Origin: an uncultured Planctomycetota bacterium | GTDB taxonomy: Bacteria; Planctomycetota; Phycisphaerae; UBA1845; UTPLA1 | Length of the DNA: 64,000 bases | Direction of reading: 5' to 3' | Assembly: GCA_900696465.1 (NCBI GenBank) | Contig: CAADGE010000042.1 | Coordinates: 1 to 64,000, forward strand | Shown: piece after piece, positions 1 through 8,589 of the stretch | How positions within the stretch are numbered: the first letter of the stretch is position 1 | How the letters are laid out: each line of letters begins with the position of its first letter | The notes under the pieces: model-generated | Databases searched by the model: none | What the model saw: the letters and a program-made list of their open reading frames with translations, nothing else | What the model was told of the DNA's origin: nothing | Translations under genes and position numbers: made by a program

Positions 1-146
1 CTGTGGGCGCTCGATGGGGTCTCCGGTGATCTCAGCGGCGTTCAGTAGACCACCGGCGCCGTGGTACCATCAAGCCGCCTGAACACAACCGCCGCGCCAA
101 ATCCGTGGGTTTTGCCACGGGCTGTTAAGTAAGCGGAGCGAGGCGT
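1..146. other. Left flank; possible 3' end of an upstream gene
   Basis: Frame 1 on the + strand is open from the window edge to a TAG at 46-48 (15 codons), so the tail of an upstream gene may end here. It is too short to identify. The rest, up to the msrB start, is an intergenic leader with no clear promoter. Confidence 0.2.
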
Positions 147-731
147 ATGCGTGCCCTGTCCCAGTCATTGAAATGGACCGGCCTTGCCGCGGCCCTTCTG
201 TTTTCGGCCCCGGCCTGCCAGAAGGAATCGTGCCCGAGTCATGCCGCGCGCGGCCCCAAAGAGGAGTTGAAAATGGCAAATACCGGAGATATCTCGACCG
301 GCAGCGAAACTGCGATGAGTGACCGCGACCATGAGAAGATCATGAAGTCGGATGCCGAGTGGCGCAAAGAACTGTCGCCGACGCAGTATGAAATCACCCG
401 CTGCGGTGGGACGGAGCGTGCCTTCACCGGCAAGTACTGGAACCATCACGGCGACGGGATGTACATGTGTTCCTGCTGCGGGGCACCGCTTTTTGACTCG
501 AAGACCAAGTACGATTCCGGCTCGGGTTGGCCCAGCTTCTTCCAGCCGGCGGAGAAAGGACGCGTCGGCGAGAAGGAAGATCGTTCGCACGGGATGGTGC
601 GCACGGAAGTCACCTGCAATCGCTGCGGCGCGCATCTGGGACACGTCTTCGACGATGGACCGGCACCGACGGGACTGCGTTACTGCATCAACTCCGCCTC
701 GCTGACCTTCGAGGATCGCACGAAGAAGTGA
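147..731 (+). CDS. msrB: Peptide-methionine (R)-S-oxide reductase MsrB, probably exported
   Basis: This enzyme reduces methionine-R-sulfoxide in oxidised proteins. The MsrB fold covers about residues 72-190. Zinc ligands are two CxxC pairs (C108/C111 and C157/C160), and the catalytic cysteine is C180 in RYCINSASL. The common cysteine of SGCGWPS is serine here, so C86 (RCGGTE) is the likely resolving cysteine. A hydrophobic N-terminal stretch ending in SAPAC (C24) suggests export, perhaps as a lipoprotein, although the lipobox is poor. An internal ATG at 273 (MANTGD) follows a strong GAGGAG and would give a cytosolic form without the signal. The next + strand gene is a Cys-rich lipoprotein, which fits an envelope redox role. 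Confidence 0.92.
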   Translation: MRALSQSLKWTGLAAALLFSAPACQKESCPSHAARGPKEELKMANTGDISTGSETAMSDRDHEKIMKSDAEWRKELSPTQYEITRCGGTERAFTGKYWNHHGDGMYMCSCCGAPLFDSKTKYDSGSGWPSFFQPAEKGRVGEKEDRSHGMVRTEVTCNRCGAHLGHVFDDGPAPTGLRYCINSASLTFEDRTKK

Positions 732-827
732 ATCGCGACGTGTTTTGCACAGGGCGACTTTACCTGCCGCTTTCCCGGGTCTATGATCCGCTGATTGCCT
801 GCAGCTCATCACCGAGGAGGCCGCGTC

Positions 828-1184
828 ATGACCCACCTGTGCAAGTCGAGACTCCTGCTTCTCCTTTCGCTTTCCGGCATGCTTTTTCTGCCTTCGGGCT
901 GTGAGAAGTCAGAGCCGGCCAAGGCGACGCCGTCCGCTACAGGCGGCGATGCATCAGGTCAGCCGGAAGTGGAAGCGAAACTGGCCTCTGCGGATGCCGT
1001 GGACGGCAAGGTGGACAAGGTGATCTCGCGCTGCGCGGCCTGCGCCCTCGGGATGGACGGCAGCAGCGAGCATGCACTGGAGACGCATGGCTACACCATG
1101 CATTTCTGCAGTTCACACTGTCGAGACGGCTACGCTGAGAACCCCGAAAAGGCCATTCTGGGCATGAAAGTGCCGGCGAAATAG
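828..1184 (+). CDS. Cys-rich lipoprotein with YHS/TRASH-like metal-binding domain
   Basis: A small secreted lipoprotein of 118 residues. I start it at ATG 828, not the in-frame start at 795, because GAGGAGG lies just upstream of 828 and the protein then begins with a normal signal sequence. The signal ends in a lipobox LPSGC. The mature C-terminal half has a CAAC pair followed about 30 residues later by HFCSSHC. That spacing resembles YHS/TRASH-type domains that bind heavy metals such as copper. It may pair with MsrB in handling metal or oxidative stress in the periplasm. The family is recognised only by cysteine pattern; the ligand is unknown. Confidence 0.7.
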   Translation: MTHLCKSRLLLLLSLSGMLFLPSGCEKSEPAKATPSATGGDASGQPEVEAKLASADAVDGKVDKVISRCAACALGMDGSSEHALETHGYTMHFCSSHCRDGYAENPEKAILGMKVPAK

Positions 1185-1245
1185 TCGGACCTCGCCGGTA
1201 CAGATGGCGCGCGAACGTGTCGTCGATTCTATCCCAAAAACTTTG

Positions 1246-2571
1246 TTACCGTGATGCAGAGGCAGCCCTGCCGGAGCCACCGACTTCATACACGCAGAGC
1301 GTGTGGCGATCTCGCAGATAGAGCTTGCCATCGGCGAGGGTCGGCACGGTCCATGCGATGCGTTTGCAGACCTGCGTCTTCGAAAGCGTCTTGAGCTTTT
1401 TCTTCGTCGGCTGCGTCAGAGCGAGGTTGCCGTCCTCGTCGAGAACGATCAGCTTCTTGTCTCCATAGACGCATGTCGCCTTGGTAAAGCCGCGCTGCTT
1501 CCAGACGAATTCGCCTGAGTGGATGTCCACCGCCGCCATGAAGGCCGGGCCGAAATCGCCGCTGCTGCCGTAGACCACGTTGCCGTCGGCAATGGCATTT
1601 CCGTGATGAATCTTCATCTTCGGGTTGTACCAGAGTTCTTTGGCACTCCAGCCGTCCTGCGTCTTCGCGATCTGAATGCCGCGGGCGCCGTTTCCATATG
1701 CGGAGGAGATAAAGAGGATGTTGTCCCTGCACCAGACCGGGGTGCTGATATTGGCATCGAACTGCGTCTTGTGCGCGTGGTTCCACAGGAGTGAACCGTC
1801 CCGCGGGTTCAGGCCCGAGGCGCCGTTGTCGCTGAAGATAACGAGTTGGGTCTGGCCTTCGATCTGTATCAGGATGGGCGAGGCGTAGGTCGGGCCGAAG
1901 TCCTGGTTCTTCCAAGCCACCGAGCCGTCCGACTGACGGAAAGCAATGACGCCCTGCCCGGCTCCACCGATCGGAAGAATGATCGTATCCTCGAATGCCA
2001 GAGGGCTTGCACCGTAGCCGCGCATGAGATGACTGGCGTCGAATTCCTTGCGGAGATCCTTCGCCCAGATGAGCTTTCCGGTCTTCTTGTCGAGACTGTG
2101 CAATTTGCAGGTGCAGCCGATGGCGAACACTCGATCGTCCACGATGAGCGGTGTAGAATGCGGACCTGGGCCGAACTCCATCTGCATGTTCGCTTCCCAC
2201 GGGGCGTCGTACTTGTATTCCCATCGCTTTTCGCCGTTTTGCGCATTTAAGGCCACGACGACTTCCTGGCCCTCCAGCTCCCATTTCTGCTCGGAGAGCT
2301 GCTTGCGAATGGTGTACATCGTGTACAGCGTGTCGCCGTCGACAAGGACGGAAGAATAGCCGTCACCGAGTTCGACGCTCCAGAGCTTGCGCGGGCCTTC
2401 TTCGGGCCACTTGTTAAGGAGCGTGCCGTCGGTCCGGAAGTCTCGCCCCGGTCCGCCCCATTGGAGCCAGTTTCCGCCCGCCAGCGTCGGATGCGAGATG
2501 ATTACCGTAAGCACCGCGGCAAGCAGGAGACGCACACAGACAGATCTGATTCGTCGATTGCCCCGTTTCAT
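1246..2571 (-). CDS. Secreted PQQ-type beta-propeller protein
   Basis: A 441-residue protein with an N-terminal signal peptide (about residues 1-31, ending TLAGG) and a body of repeated WNxxGxxxW-like blades typical of PQQ_2 / BamB-like propellers (WQ/WGGPGRD, NGEKRWEY, GKLIWAKD, GSVAWKN, GSLLWNH, GEFVWKQ). In planctomycetes such proteins are numerous, often annotated as outer-membrane assembly or PQQ-binding-like, and most do not bind PQQ. No dehydrogenase catalytic residues are evident. The start ATG at 2571 is supported by GAGGGA about 8 bases upstream. It follows the acidic-tail protein on the same strand at a 66-base gap, so the two may be co-transcribed. Confidence 0.85.
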   Translation of the reverse strand: MKRGNRRIRSVCVRLLLAAVLTVIISHPTLAGGNWLQWGGPGRDFRTDGTLLNKWPEEGPRKLWSVELGDGYSSVLVDGDTLYTMYTIRKQLSEQKWELEGQEVVVALNAQNGEKRWEYKYDAPWEANMQMEFGPGPHSTPLIVDDRVFAIGCTCKLHSLDKKTGKLIWAKDLRKEFDASHLMRGYGASPLAFEDTIILPIGGAGQGVIAFRQSDGSVAWKNQDFGPTYASPILIQIEGQTQLVIFSDNGASGLNPRDGSLLWNHAHKTQFDANISTPVWCRDNILFISSAYGNGARGIQIAKTQDGWSAKELWYNPKMKIHHGNAIADGNVVYGSSGDFGPAFMAAVDIHSGEFVWKQRGFTKATCVYGDKKLIVLDEDGNLALTQPTKKKLKTLSKTQVCKRIAWTVPTLADGKLYLRDRHTLCVYEVGGSGRAASASR

Positions 2572-2637
2572 GAACAGTTCCCTCGTAACTGATCGCGAGA
2601 AACCCTTGTCTATCGCAGGATGGACGGAGTGAGTTGG

Positions 2638-3720
2638 TTACTCGTCGTCGTCCTCATCGTCGTCCTCCTCCTCATCATCCTCTTCCTCTTCGGCCTTCTT
2701 GCGCTCGGCGATCTTGCGGGCCGTCACTTCCTTCTGGCGGGTACGTTCCTCTTCACCGAAGACCTTGCTGATAAACTTACTCTTGACCTCGATGGTTACC
2801 TCACTGGCGCCGCCGCCCATGCTCTGGCCGGGCATGACCACCTTCTTCTTCTCCTCGCCTGTGTTGCGAACGATCAGGCCGCGCTCGATGTCGTAGATGG
2901 CCGTACCGTTCGATGAGCCCTCGACGCTTTTCTTGCCGCCGGCTTCATTTTCTTCGCCTTCTGAAGGAATCAGGGACTCCCGCGTCGTGTAAGTGATGTA
3001 CGCCACCTTGCGGCCATCTTCCGTTGCGAGTTTTTCAAGCTTGAATTGATGCTTTGTCTGTGTCTTGCCGACCTGCGGCATCTCGTCGGTCGATTCCGAT
3101 TCCCACGTATCGCCTACTTTGACGCTTCGATTCGGATAGAATCGGAGCGGGTCCTCGGCGTAGCTGCCGCGACCGCGCTCATCCGTGAAGTAGGATTTCA
3201 TCATCATCCAGAACTGGTTGACCGAGGCCTTCTCGGAAATCTTCGAGGCAATCGCGTCCATACCGGAAAATCCCGCGACCTTGCCTTCCTTGTCGATTTC
3301 GACGGTCAACGACTCGCCGACGAGATTCTTATAGATGACACCGAGCATCGGAGCGCTGTCGGGATCATCCGGATCGTCTGAATCAAATTCTGCACTGCCC
3401 ATCATGGGCATGTCCATGCTTTGCATCGCCCGATCGAACGTAAGCGTCACGATCTTTCGGCCGCCATCGCCTTCCTTGACCTTTTCCTTCAGGCAATAGA
3501 GCTGGGAGACCTTTATCTCCATTCCGCCGCCGGGCATCCCCGGAGCAGAAATCTTCTGTACGGTGTCGATCTTCATCTCGGAGAACATGGGCCGAGACGG
3601 ATCGTACTTCCGCTGGATCAGAACACTCTCGGCCTGCAATGCAGCACCGCCAGAAAGGACGCTGCCAATCGCGACAACCGCGATGCGGACTCGGAACGAT
3701 TTCGTGAACATGGCATGCAT
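2638..3720 (-). CDS. Secreted protein of unknown function with polyacidic C-terminus
   Basis: I place the start at ATG 3720 (360 residues), because GGAGG lies 8 bases upstream. The open frame reaches further upstream, but that extension reads like non-coding sequence. Residues 1-30 form a signal peptide. The body has beta-rich sequence (SVKVGDTWESES, KVAYITYTTRES) of a kind seen in uncharacterised planctomycete secreted proteins; I cannot name a family with confidence. The C-terminus turns basic and helical (RKIAERKKAEEEE) and then ends in about 17 almost uninterrupted Asp/Glu residues. Such tails often bind cations or basic proteins, but nothing here shows the partner. Confidence 0.75.
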   Translation of the reverse strand: MHAMFTKSFRVRIAVVAIGSVLSGGAALQAESVLIQRKYDPSRPMFSEMKIDTVQKISAPGMPGGGMEIKVSQLYCLKEKVKEGDGGRKIVTLTFDRAMQSMDMPMMGSAEFDSDDPDDPDSAPMLGVIYKNLVGESLTVEIDKEGKVAGFSGMDAIASKISEKASVNQFWMMMKSYFTDERGRGSYAEDPLRFYPNRSVKVGDTWESESTDEMPQVGKTQTKHQFKLEKLATEDGRKVAYITYTTRESLIPSEGEENEAGGKKSVEGSSNGTAIYDIERGLIVRNTGEEKKKVVMPGQSMGGGASEVTIEVKSKFISKVFGEEERTRQKEVTARKIAERKKAEEEEDDEEEDDDEDDDE

Positions 3721-3889
3721 GGAAGCTTCCTCCAAAGAACAGGGTTTTCGAACAATGCGGCCTCGCCCGACCGCATCGGCGGGACTACCCGACAGGCGGA
3801 GTCTAACCGGCCAACACCTGAACGCGAAGGACAGGAACGACCCTCCGAGACCGACCGGCCGAAAGAAAAACGGCCTGAAACAGCGCATC

Positions 3890-5293
3890 TCACGCCTGAA
3901 TCAGGTCTTCCATCACACGATCCAAGAGCAGATCGGCCGTCGGACGGGGAACGGCGGATTCGATGAAAGTAAGCATCAGGTTCAGCCGACCGCGAAATTG
4001 AATGGCTTGCAGCGTCGTCCCTGGCGGGGAAATGGCTGAGTTAAGACTGTAGAGACGGTCCACCTCCTGCCCGCAGAACTGCTCCAATCCCGCCGTCGCC
4101 GGGCCCAGAAAGCCGAACCCGAGCGTAAAGGGCTGGTTCTTCATCTGCGTGAGAATGTGGCGGTGCAGGAGCCGGGCATGCGGCGCCATCAGGTGCATCA
4201 TCTGCAGATTGCCGAGGTCGATGGCGCTGCGCAGTTGATCGCGCATTCGGGTATTGAGCAGCCGTGCGGCAGCTTCGAAGCTATTGAGTTCGTCGGCGCG
4301 TGCCCGAATCTGAATGAAGGACATGAAGTTCCGGAAGATCGGCTCCATTCTGCCGGGTGGTCGGAGGTTCAGCGGCAGATCGGTCTGGAAGATCGTTCGA
4401 CTGTTCGTTGCGAGCGGAGCGTGGCGTGCAACCGCACGGAAGGCCGCCGCCAGAATCAGCGGAGTGGGATTGGCGAAGCCAAAGAGGCCCTTCGCTCGTT
4501 CGAGAAGTGCATCGGTCTGCTCAACCGTGAGCTGTCGGAGGGCGATGCCATAGGGCCGCACGAGCCATTCATCAAGCTCGCGCGGCGTCATGTTCGCCGG
4601 TCGCTGCGGCCAGCGGATATGGCTACGCACGACGCGTAGCGCCGCCCGAACGCGACGTTTGCGATCGAAGCGCAGCAGATGGGCCTGCATTTCGTCGCCT
4701 GCTGTGACCGCGCAACCGACGGTGTGCAATCCATCGGCATCTTTCGCTCGAAGCTCGCACCTGTGCGGGTCACGAACTTCGGATTCACCTTCCTGAAGCA
4801 AGCGATTGATTTCCTTCAACACATATTCCGGTGCCTTGCCGTCCATGAGCACATGACTGAATCGCAGGAGGAATACGTCACGCCCGTCCGGCAAATGGAG
4901 CAGATGAAAGGTCAGCGGATCGTCACGGTCGTGATCAAGTGGCTTCTCGAAGAGTCGTTCGGCGGTATGGAGGACGGGCGCATCGTCCGCCGCCAAGAGC
5001 GTGGATTCGTGGAGAACAGGTCGTGCCCCGGGTCGATGTCGCCAGCAGGGTACGGCTCTTCCGCCGGGATCCTCGAGACGCGCCGTGACAACCGGATACG
5101 CCGTATGCAGCCGTGCAAGGGCGAGCTTCAAACAAGCGGGATCAAGCCGCCCGCGCAGCCAGACGTGTGTCTGACTGAGAAAGCCCGCGTGATCAATGCC
5201 GCGCATGCCTTTGTGAGCGACGAGCATGAGCCGGTCGGCGGCATTGAGATGCTGACAATCGCTGCTCGTTGTGCCCGTGCTACTGTGCATCAT
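3890..5293 (-). CDS. Condensation-domain-fold acyltransferase (HxxxDG)
   Basis: A 467-residue protein with the HxxxDG catalytic signature of the condensation / wax-ester-synthase / PapA acyltransferase superfamily: HVLMDG, with H147 and D151. The size matches a single stand-alone C domain, with no carrier or adenylation domain attached. An N-terminal LNAADRLML resembles the start of WS/DGAT and PapA-like enzymes. The family joins an acyl thioester to an alcohol or amine. It lies 46 bases downstream of the halogenase-like gene on the same strand, so the two probably form a small biosynthetic unit acting on one substrate. The substrate cannot be inferred. Confidence 0.72.
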   Translation of the reverse strand: MMHSSTGTTSSDCQHLNAADRLMLVAHKGMRGIDHAGFLSQTHVWLRGRLDPACLKLALARLHTAYPVVTARLEDPGGRAVPCWRHRPGARPVLHESTLLAADDAPVLHTAERLFEKPLDHDRDDPLTFHLLHLPDGRDVFLLRFSHVLMDGKAPEYVLKEINRLLQEGESEVRDPHRCELRAKDADGLHTVGCAVTAGDEMQAHLLRFDRKRRVRAALRVVRSHIRWPQRPANMTPRELDEWLVRPYGIALRQLTVEQTDALLERAKGLFGFANPTPLILAAAFRAVARHAPLATNSRTIFQTDLPLNLRPPGRMEPIFRNFMSFIQIRARADELNSFEAAARLLNTRMRDQLRSAIDLGNLQMMHLMAPHARLLHRHILTQMKNQPFTLGFGFLGPATAGLEQFCGQEVDRLYSLNSAISPPGTTLQAIQFRGRLNLMLTFIESAVPRPTADLLLDRVMEDLIQA

Positions 5294-5339
5294 ACCTGAA
5301 GCGCGACTGGTCGATCGCCGGGCCGTTGTACGGAGCTGC

Positions 5340-6692
5340 TCAAAACGACGGTTTGAAGGCCGTGCAGGTCAGATCGCCGAGCAGCTTGTGCCAGACGTGG
5401 TTGGGGTTCTGCTCCACGCTGGTGACGATGTCTTTCATCTTGCGAAGGACTTCGGGGGTTTCTTCGTCATAAACATCTCCCTGGAGAAGCTTGAGCACGT
5501 CGATGCGATAGCGTGGGTCCTGAATGAACATGGTGAACAGGACGTTCAACCGGTAGTACATGGTGATGAAGTCGTACCAGTTCCGCGTACCCCAGCGCAG
5601 GGTGCGCTCAAAAGTTTCGAAACTCGGTCGGCGGTAGTCGCCTATTTCCGCGGCGCGGATGATGTCAGCCGTCGCCAGACGGGCACCGTTGAGGGCGATG
5701 CTTACGCCGCTGGAGAAAATCGGATCGACGAAGCGCCCGGCATCGCCGACGAGGGCCCAGCGATCGCCGGCGACCTGCTTCATCGCGTAGCTGTAATCAC
5801 CTTCTTCCTTGAAAGGACGAACGCGTTCGGACTTGCGCAGCCGCTCGTACACGTCGGGGCGAGTCATGATGCAGTCCCAGAACCACTTTTCGCGATCTTC
5901 GCGCGTTTTGGGGAAGTGCTGTCGCTGGGTGACGATGCCGATGCTGGTGATCGTATCCGTGATGGGTATCTGCCAGATCCAGGAGTTGGTCATCGGCAGG
6001 AAATGGATGAAGATGTAATCTGCCTTGTCGGGGTACCTGGGATCAAGCCGTTCGTATCCCTCAAACCAGGTGTGAAAGGCGAACTGGTTGAAGACCGGGT
6101 CCTTGATCTTGATGCGCAGCTGGTTGCCCAGCAGGGTATCCCGGCCGGAGGCATCCACCACCATCTTGACCGTGACAAACATCTCCTTGCTGCCCATTTT
6201 GAAGTACAGTCGCGGATAGGGCTCCGCGTTCAGATCGACGCTGGTGACTTTCACACCTTCGTAGACCGCGGCACCGAGCTTGTGGGCATGCTGAAGAAAG
6301 AGCAGGTCGAACTTGCCGCGATCGACGTGGTACGTGTAGCGCCGGTCGACGCCTTCCTGCTCCCGCTCCTCAAAGCGAATGTCGGCAAAGTCGCCGGCGG
6401 GAAGCTCGTCCCAGTCGTGTGAATAGGTCGGGGCTTTTGAGTTGGCCGTCCAGACCGCGCCGAACTTCTTCGGGAAGCCGGCCTTTTCCATCTCGTCGAT
6501 GAAGTCCAGATCGCGAAAGACGCGCGTGGTCGCAGGAACAAACGACTCACCGATGTGCGGCCGGGGAAACAATTCGCGCTCAAAGACGACGCAGGGAATG
6601 CCCGCCTTGGCCAGGTAACCGGCGGTCGCCGCGCCACCCGGCCCGCCACCGATGATGCCCACCTCGAAGTCCGCATTCGTCATGCTGATCAT
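5340..6692 (-). CDS. Flavin-dependent halogenase-like FAD oxidoreductase
   Basis: A 450-residue FAD enzyme. The start at ATG 6692 follows AGGAGG by about 10 bases. The Rossmann motif GGGPGG lies near residues 14-20, followed by ERELFPRPHIGES, typical of the CndH/CmlS branch of flavin halogenases. The halogenase signature WxWxIP is present as WIWQIP (W238-P243), and the catalytic-lysine region is retained as GFPKKFG. GDAGRFVDPIFSSG is the C-terminal FAD motif. Family knowledge: these enzymes use FADH2, O2 and halide to make HOX, which halogenates an activated aromatic or aliphatic substrate. Some homologues are only hydroxylases or reductases, so halogenation is likely but unproven. No flavin reductase is visible nearby. 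Confidence 0.78.
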   Translation of the reverse strand: MISMTNADFEVGIIGGGPGGAATAGYLAKAGIPCVVFERELFPRPHIGESFVPATTRVFRDLDFIDEMEKAGFPKKFGAVWTANSKAPTYSHDWDELPAGDFADIRFEEREQEGVDRRYTYHVDRGKFDLLFLQHAHKLGAAVYEGVKVTSVDLNAEPYPRLYFKMGSKEMFVTVKMVVDASGRDTLLGNQLRIKIKDPVFNQFAFHTWFEGYERLDPRYPDKADYIFIHFLPMTNSWIWQIPITDTITSIGIVTQRQHFPKTREDREKWFWDCIMTRPDVYERLRKSERVRPFKEEGDYSYAMKQVAGDRWALVGDAGRFVDPIFSSGVSIALNGARLATADIIRAAEIGDYRRPSFETFERTLRWGTRNWYDFITMYYRLNVLFTMFIQDPRYRIDVLKLLQGDVYDEETPEVLRKMKDIVTSVEQNPNHVWHKLLGDLTCTAFKPSF

Positions 6693-7066
6693 CGCGTTAA
6701 ATCCTCCTGCGAATACACCGATCAAATCGAAAGTATCAGTTCCTGTTTGACCGGCGAAAGGATGGGCGGAAGTCTATCTATGGCACAAGAAGCTTGTCAA
6801 ATCGTGCGGCGAGCTATTCTGCTTTCATCTGCACATTTCAGCGAAGTGCGATAGCTGCGCAGATCGACGGCATAATACGCCGCACCGGATTTTCTCGCTG
6901 CCTGAGTGCAATTATCCTCCGCGCGCGGCATCGGTCCGTAATTCTCCTCGAGCGACCGCGGCCAACCCCTCGCGCAGCATGGTTTTCACGATTCGCCGCC
7001 CGCTGGCATCGTTTTTGCTTAATCCGTCTCTTGCAGGGGTCCAGGCGCTCGAAAGGAGCCACCGGA
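6693..7066. other. Divergent intergenic region, halogenase-like / truncated hypF
   Basis: About 370 bases separate the - strand halogenase gene from the + strand hyp operon. It holds the halogenase ribosome-binding site at its left end and a sigma-54-type promoter at 7004-7019 near its right end. The middle contains several AT-rich words but no repeat or operator that I can define. No N-terminal HypF domains are encoded here in any frame. Confidence 0.5.
7004..7019 (+). promoter_or_regulatory. Sigma-54 (-24/-12) promoter for the hyp operon
   Basis: TGGCATCGTTTTTGCT matches the TGGCAC-N5-TTGCW consensus closely. GG is at 7005-7006, GC at 7017-7018, and exactly 10 bases lie between them. The predicted start of transcription near 7030 gives a leader of about 37 bases before ATG 7067. 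Two further copies head the hydrogenase and PFOR genes. Confidence 0.68.
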
Positions 7067-8296
7067 ATGAGCCCGACCGCACACGCATCGACCTTGCCAC
7101 CAGCCGCCGACTCCTACGGCGAGGCGGCAACCCTGCGCGGGCCGGTCCAAACACGCCGCCGTATCCTCGCGGTCGGAGCGGAGCGACAGTCCTCGATCTG
7201 TCTTTACCATGCCGACCAGGCGTACTGCCCGGAAACGCTTGGTGATCTGAGCCATCCTGCGGTATACCGCGCCTATCGTCGCCAGATCGAACAGCATATC
7301 CGATTGCGCGCCTTCAAACCGGACATCGTTGCCCACGACCTGCATCCGCTCTATCTCTCGACGCAGTACGCCCGGGAGCGTGCTGCGATGGGCGCGGTTG
7401 CTGTGGGCGTGCAGCACCATCACGCACACATCGTCAGCGTCATGACAGAGCATCGCTTGTCGCGGCCCGTGATCGGCGTTTGCTGCGACGGCGTCGGCTT
7501 TGGAGATGACGGCGCGGCGTGGGGCTGCGAGGTGCTGTATGCGACCCTCGCGGCTTACACGCGCATCGGACATCTTAATTACTTCCCGCTGCTCGGCGGT
7601 GATGCGGCAGCGACGGAGACCTGGCGGTCTGCGTATGCCCTGGTCCGACAATCCATGGAACATGAACAATGCGGCCTTATCCGCGCAGGCATTCCCCGCG
7701 AGGCCCTGGCATGTTTTGATCAGGTGCCTGCCGAACAACTCGAAGTGCTCGAACGACTGTGGGCCTCGACCCTCAACGCGCCGCCGACATCGAGTCTTGG
7801 CCGCGTCTTTGATGCCGTCAGCTTTCTGCTCGGACTGTGCGACCGAAACGACCGACCCGCACAAGCGGCCATCGCCCTCGAACAGTGTGCCCTCCCCGGC
7901 CCCGCAGAGCCGTATCCGTACGAAACGACGGCAGGCCCGGAGGGAATCCGCATGTCACTGTCGGCAACCATCCGCTCGATTCTGCGAGACCATGCCCATC
8001 GTCAGAACCGCGGGCGGATCTCCGCTCGATTCCACGAAACGGTTGCCCGGATGCTCGTTGCCACGACGCTGATTGCGGCGGAGCGGAGCGGGGTCACGGC
8101 CGTGGTCCTGTCGGGCGGCTGCTTTGCGAATGCCCGTCTGCGGACACGCACGATGGAACTGCTCGAAAGGCGGCATCTGACGGTGTATTCACCGCAACTC
8201 GTGCCCATCGGTGATGCAGGTATCGCCCTGGGACAGGCAGTTGTCGCCGCCGCGAGACTCGAAGGCGAGTCTTCGACGATGGATGGAGACGAGTGA
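7067..8296 (+). CDS. hypF: Truncated HypF: Kae1-like carbamoyltransferase domain only
   Basis: A 409-residue protein matching only the C-terminal Kae1-like half of HypF, the enzyme that carbamoylates the C-terminal Cys of HypE during [NiFe] CN-ligand synthesis. Landmarks in order are ILAVGAERQSS, VAHDLHPLYLSTQYA, QHHHAH, CDGVGFGDDGAAWG, LSGGCFANARL and GDAGIALGQAV. Full HypF is about 750 residues and starts with acylphosphatase, zinc-finger and YrdC-like domains; all three are missing. The start at ATG 7067 has GGAG 9 bases upstream and excludes a longer upstream frame of non-HypF character. The stop overlaps hypC (TGATG). Carbamoyl-AMP must come from another protein. Confidence 0.88.
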   Translation: MSPTAHASTLPPAADSYGEAATLRGPVQTRRRILAVGAERQSSICLYHADQAYCPETLGDLSHPAVYRAYRRQIEQHIRLRAFKPDIVAHDLHPLYLSTQYARERAAMGAVAVGVQHHHAHIVSVMTEHRLSRPVIGVCCDGVGFGDDGAAWGCEVLYATLAAYTRIGHLNYFPLLGGDAAATETWRSAYALVRQSMEHEQCGLIRAGIPREALACFDQVPAEQLEVLERLWASTLNAPPTSSLGRVFDAVSFLLGLCDRNDRPAQAAIALEQCALPGPAEPYPYETTAGPEGIRMSLSATIRSILRDHAHRQNRGRISARFHETVARMLVATTLIAAERSGVTAVVLSGGCFANARLRTRTMELLERRHLTVYSPQLVPIGDAGIALGQAVVAAARLEGESSTMDGDE

Positions 8297-8589
8297 TGTG
8301 CCTGGCCGTGCCTGGTCGAATCCTGAAATGCGACGCCGACGATGCCCTCGTCGATCTGCAAGGCAATCGCGTGCGTATCAGTCGCGTGCTGACGCCGGAC
8401 ACCCGCCCGGGCGACTGGGTGCTCGTGCATGCCGGCTTCAGTATTGCCACGGTGGACGAAGCCGAGGCCCTGGAGACGTGGGACTATCTCCGGCAGGCCT
8501 ATGGACCGGACTTCGCCACGGAATTGGAAATCGAATCCGAGGACACGGGAAACAGTGAAGCTTCTTTGGCGAAGGGGCTATCGCCATGA
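8296..8589 (+). CDS. hypC: Hydrogenase assembly chaperone HypC
   Basis: A 97-residue HypC/HybG-family chaperone. It must start at ATG 8296 so that the mature protein begins MCLAVPG, since Cys2 is the residue that holds the Fe(CN)2CO intermediate with HypD. A GTG immediately upstream would add one residue and bury that Cys. The body has the usual small beta-barrel with GDWVLVHAGFSI. A longer than usual acidic C-terminus (ESEDTGNSEAS) follows. It overlaps hypF at its 5' end and hypD by ATGA at its 3' end, so translation is coupled. Confidence 0.93.
   Translation: MCLAVPGRILKCDADDALVDLQGNRVRISRVLTPDTRPGDWVLVHAGFSIATVDEAEALETWDYLRQAYGPDFATELEIESEDTGNSEASLAKGLSP

Noticed and set aside
5271-6422. 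Open frame (383 codons) opposite the halogenase-like gene
   Set aside because: The - strand has FAD and WxWxIP motifs and a good ribosome-binding site; this frame has none.
6781-6797. TGGCACAAGAAGCTTG as another sigma-54 site upstream of hypF
   Set aside because: The spacing between GG and the next GC is 8, not 10, and TTGC is missing.
6794-7066. Upstream in-frame extension of truncated hypF as missing N-terminal domains
   Set aside because: The extension has Arg-rich shadow sequence without acylphosphatase, zinc-finger or YrdC motifs, and it spans the sigma-54 promoter.
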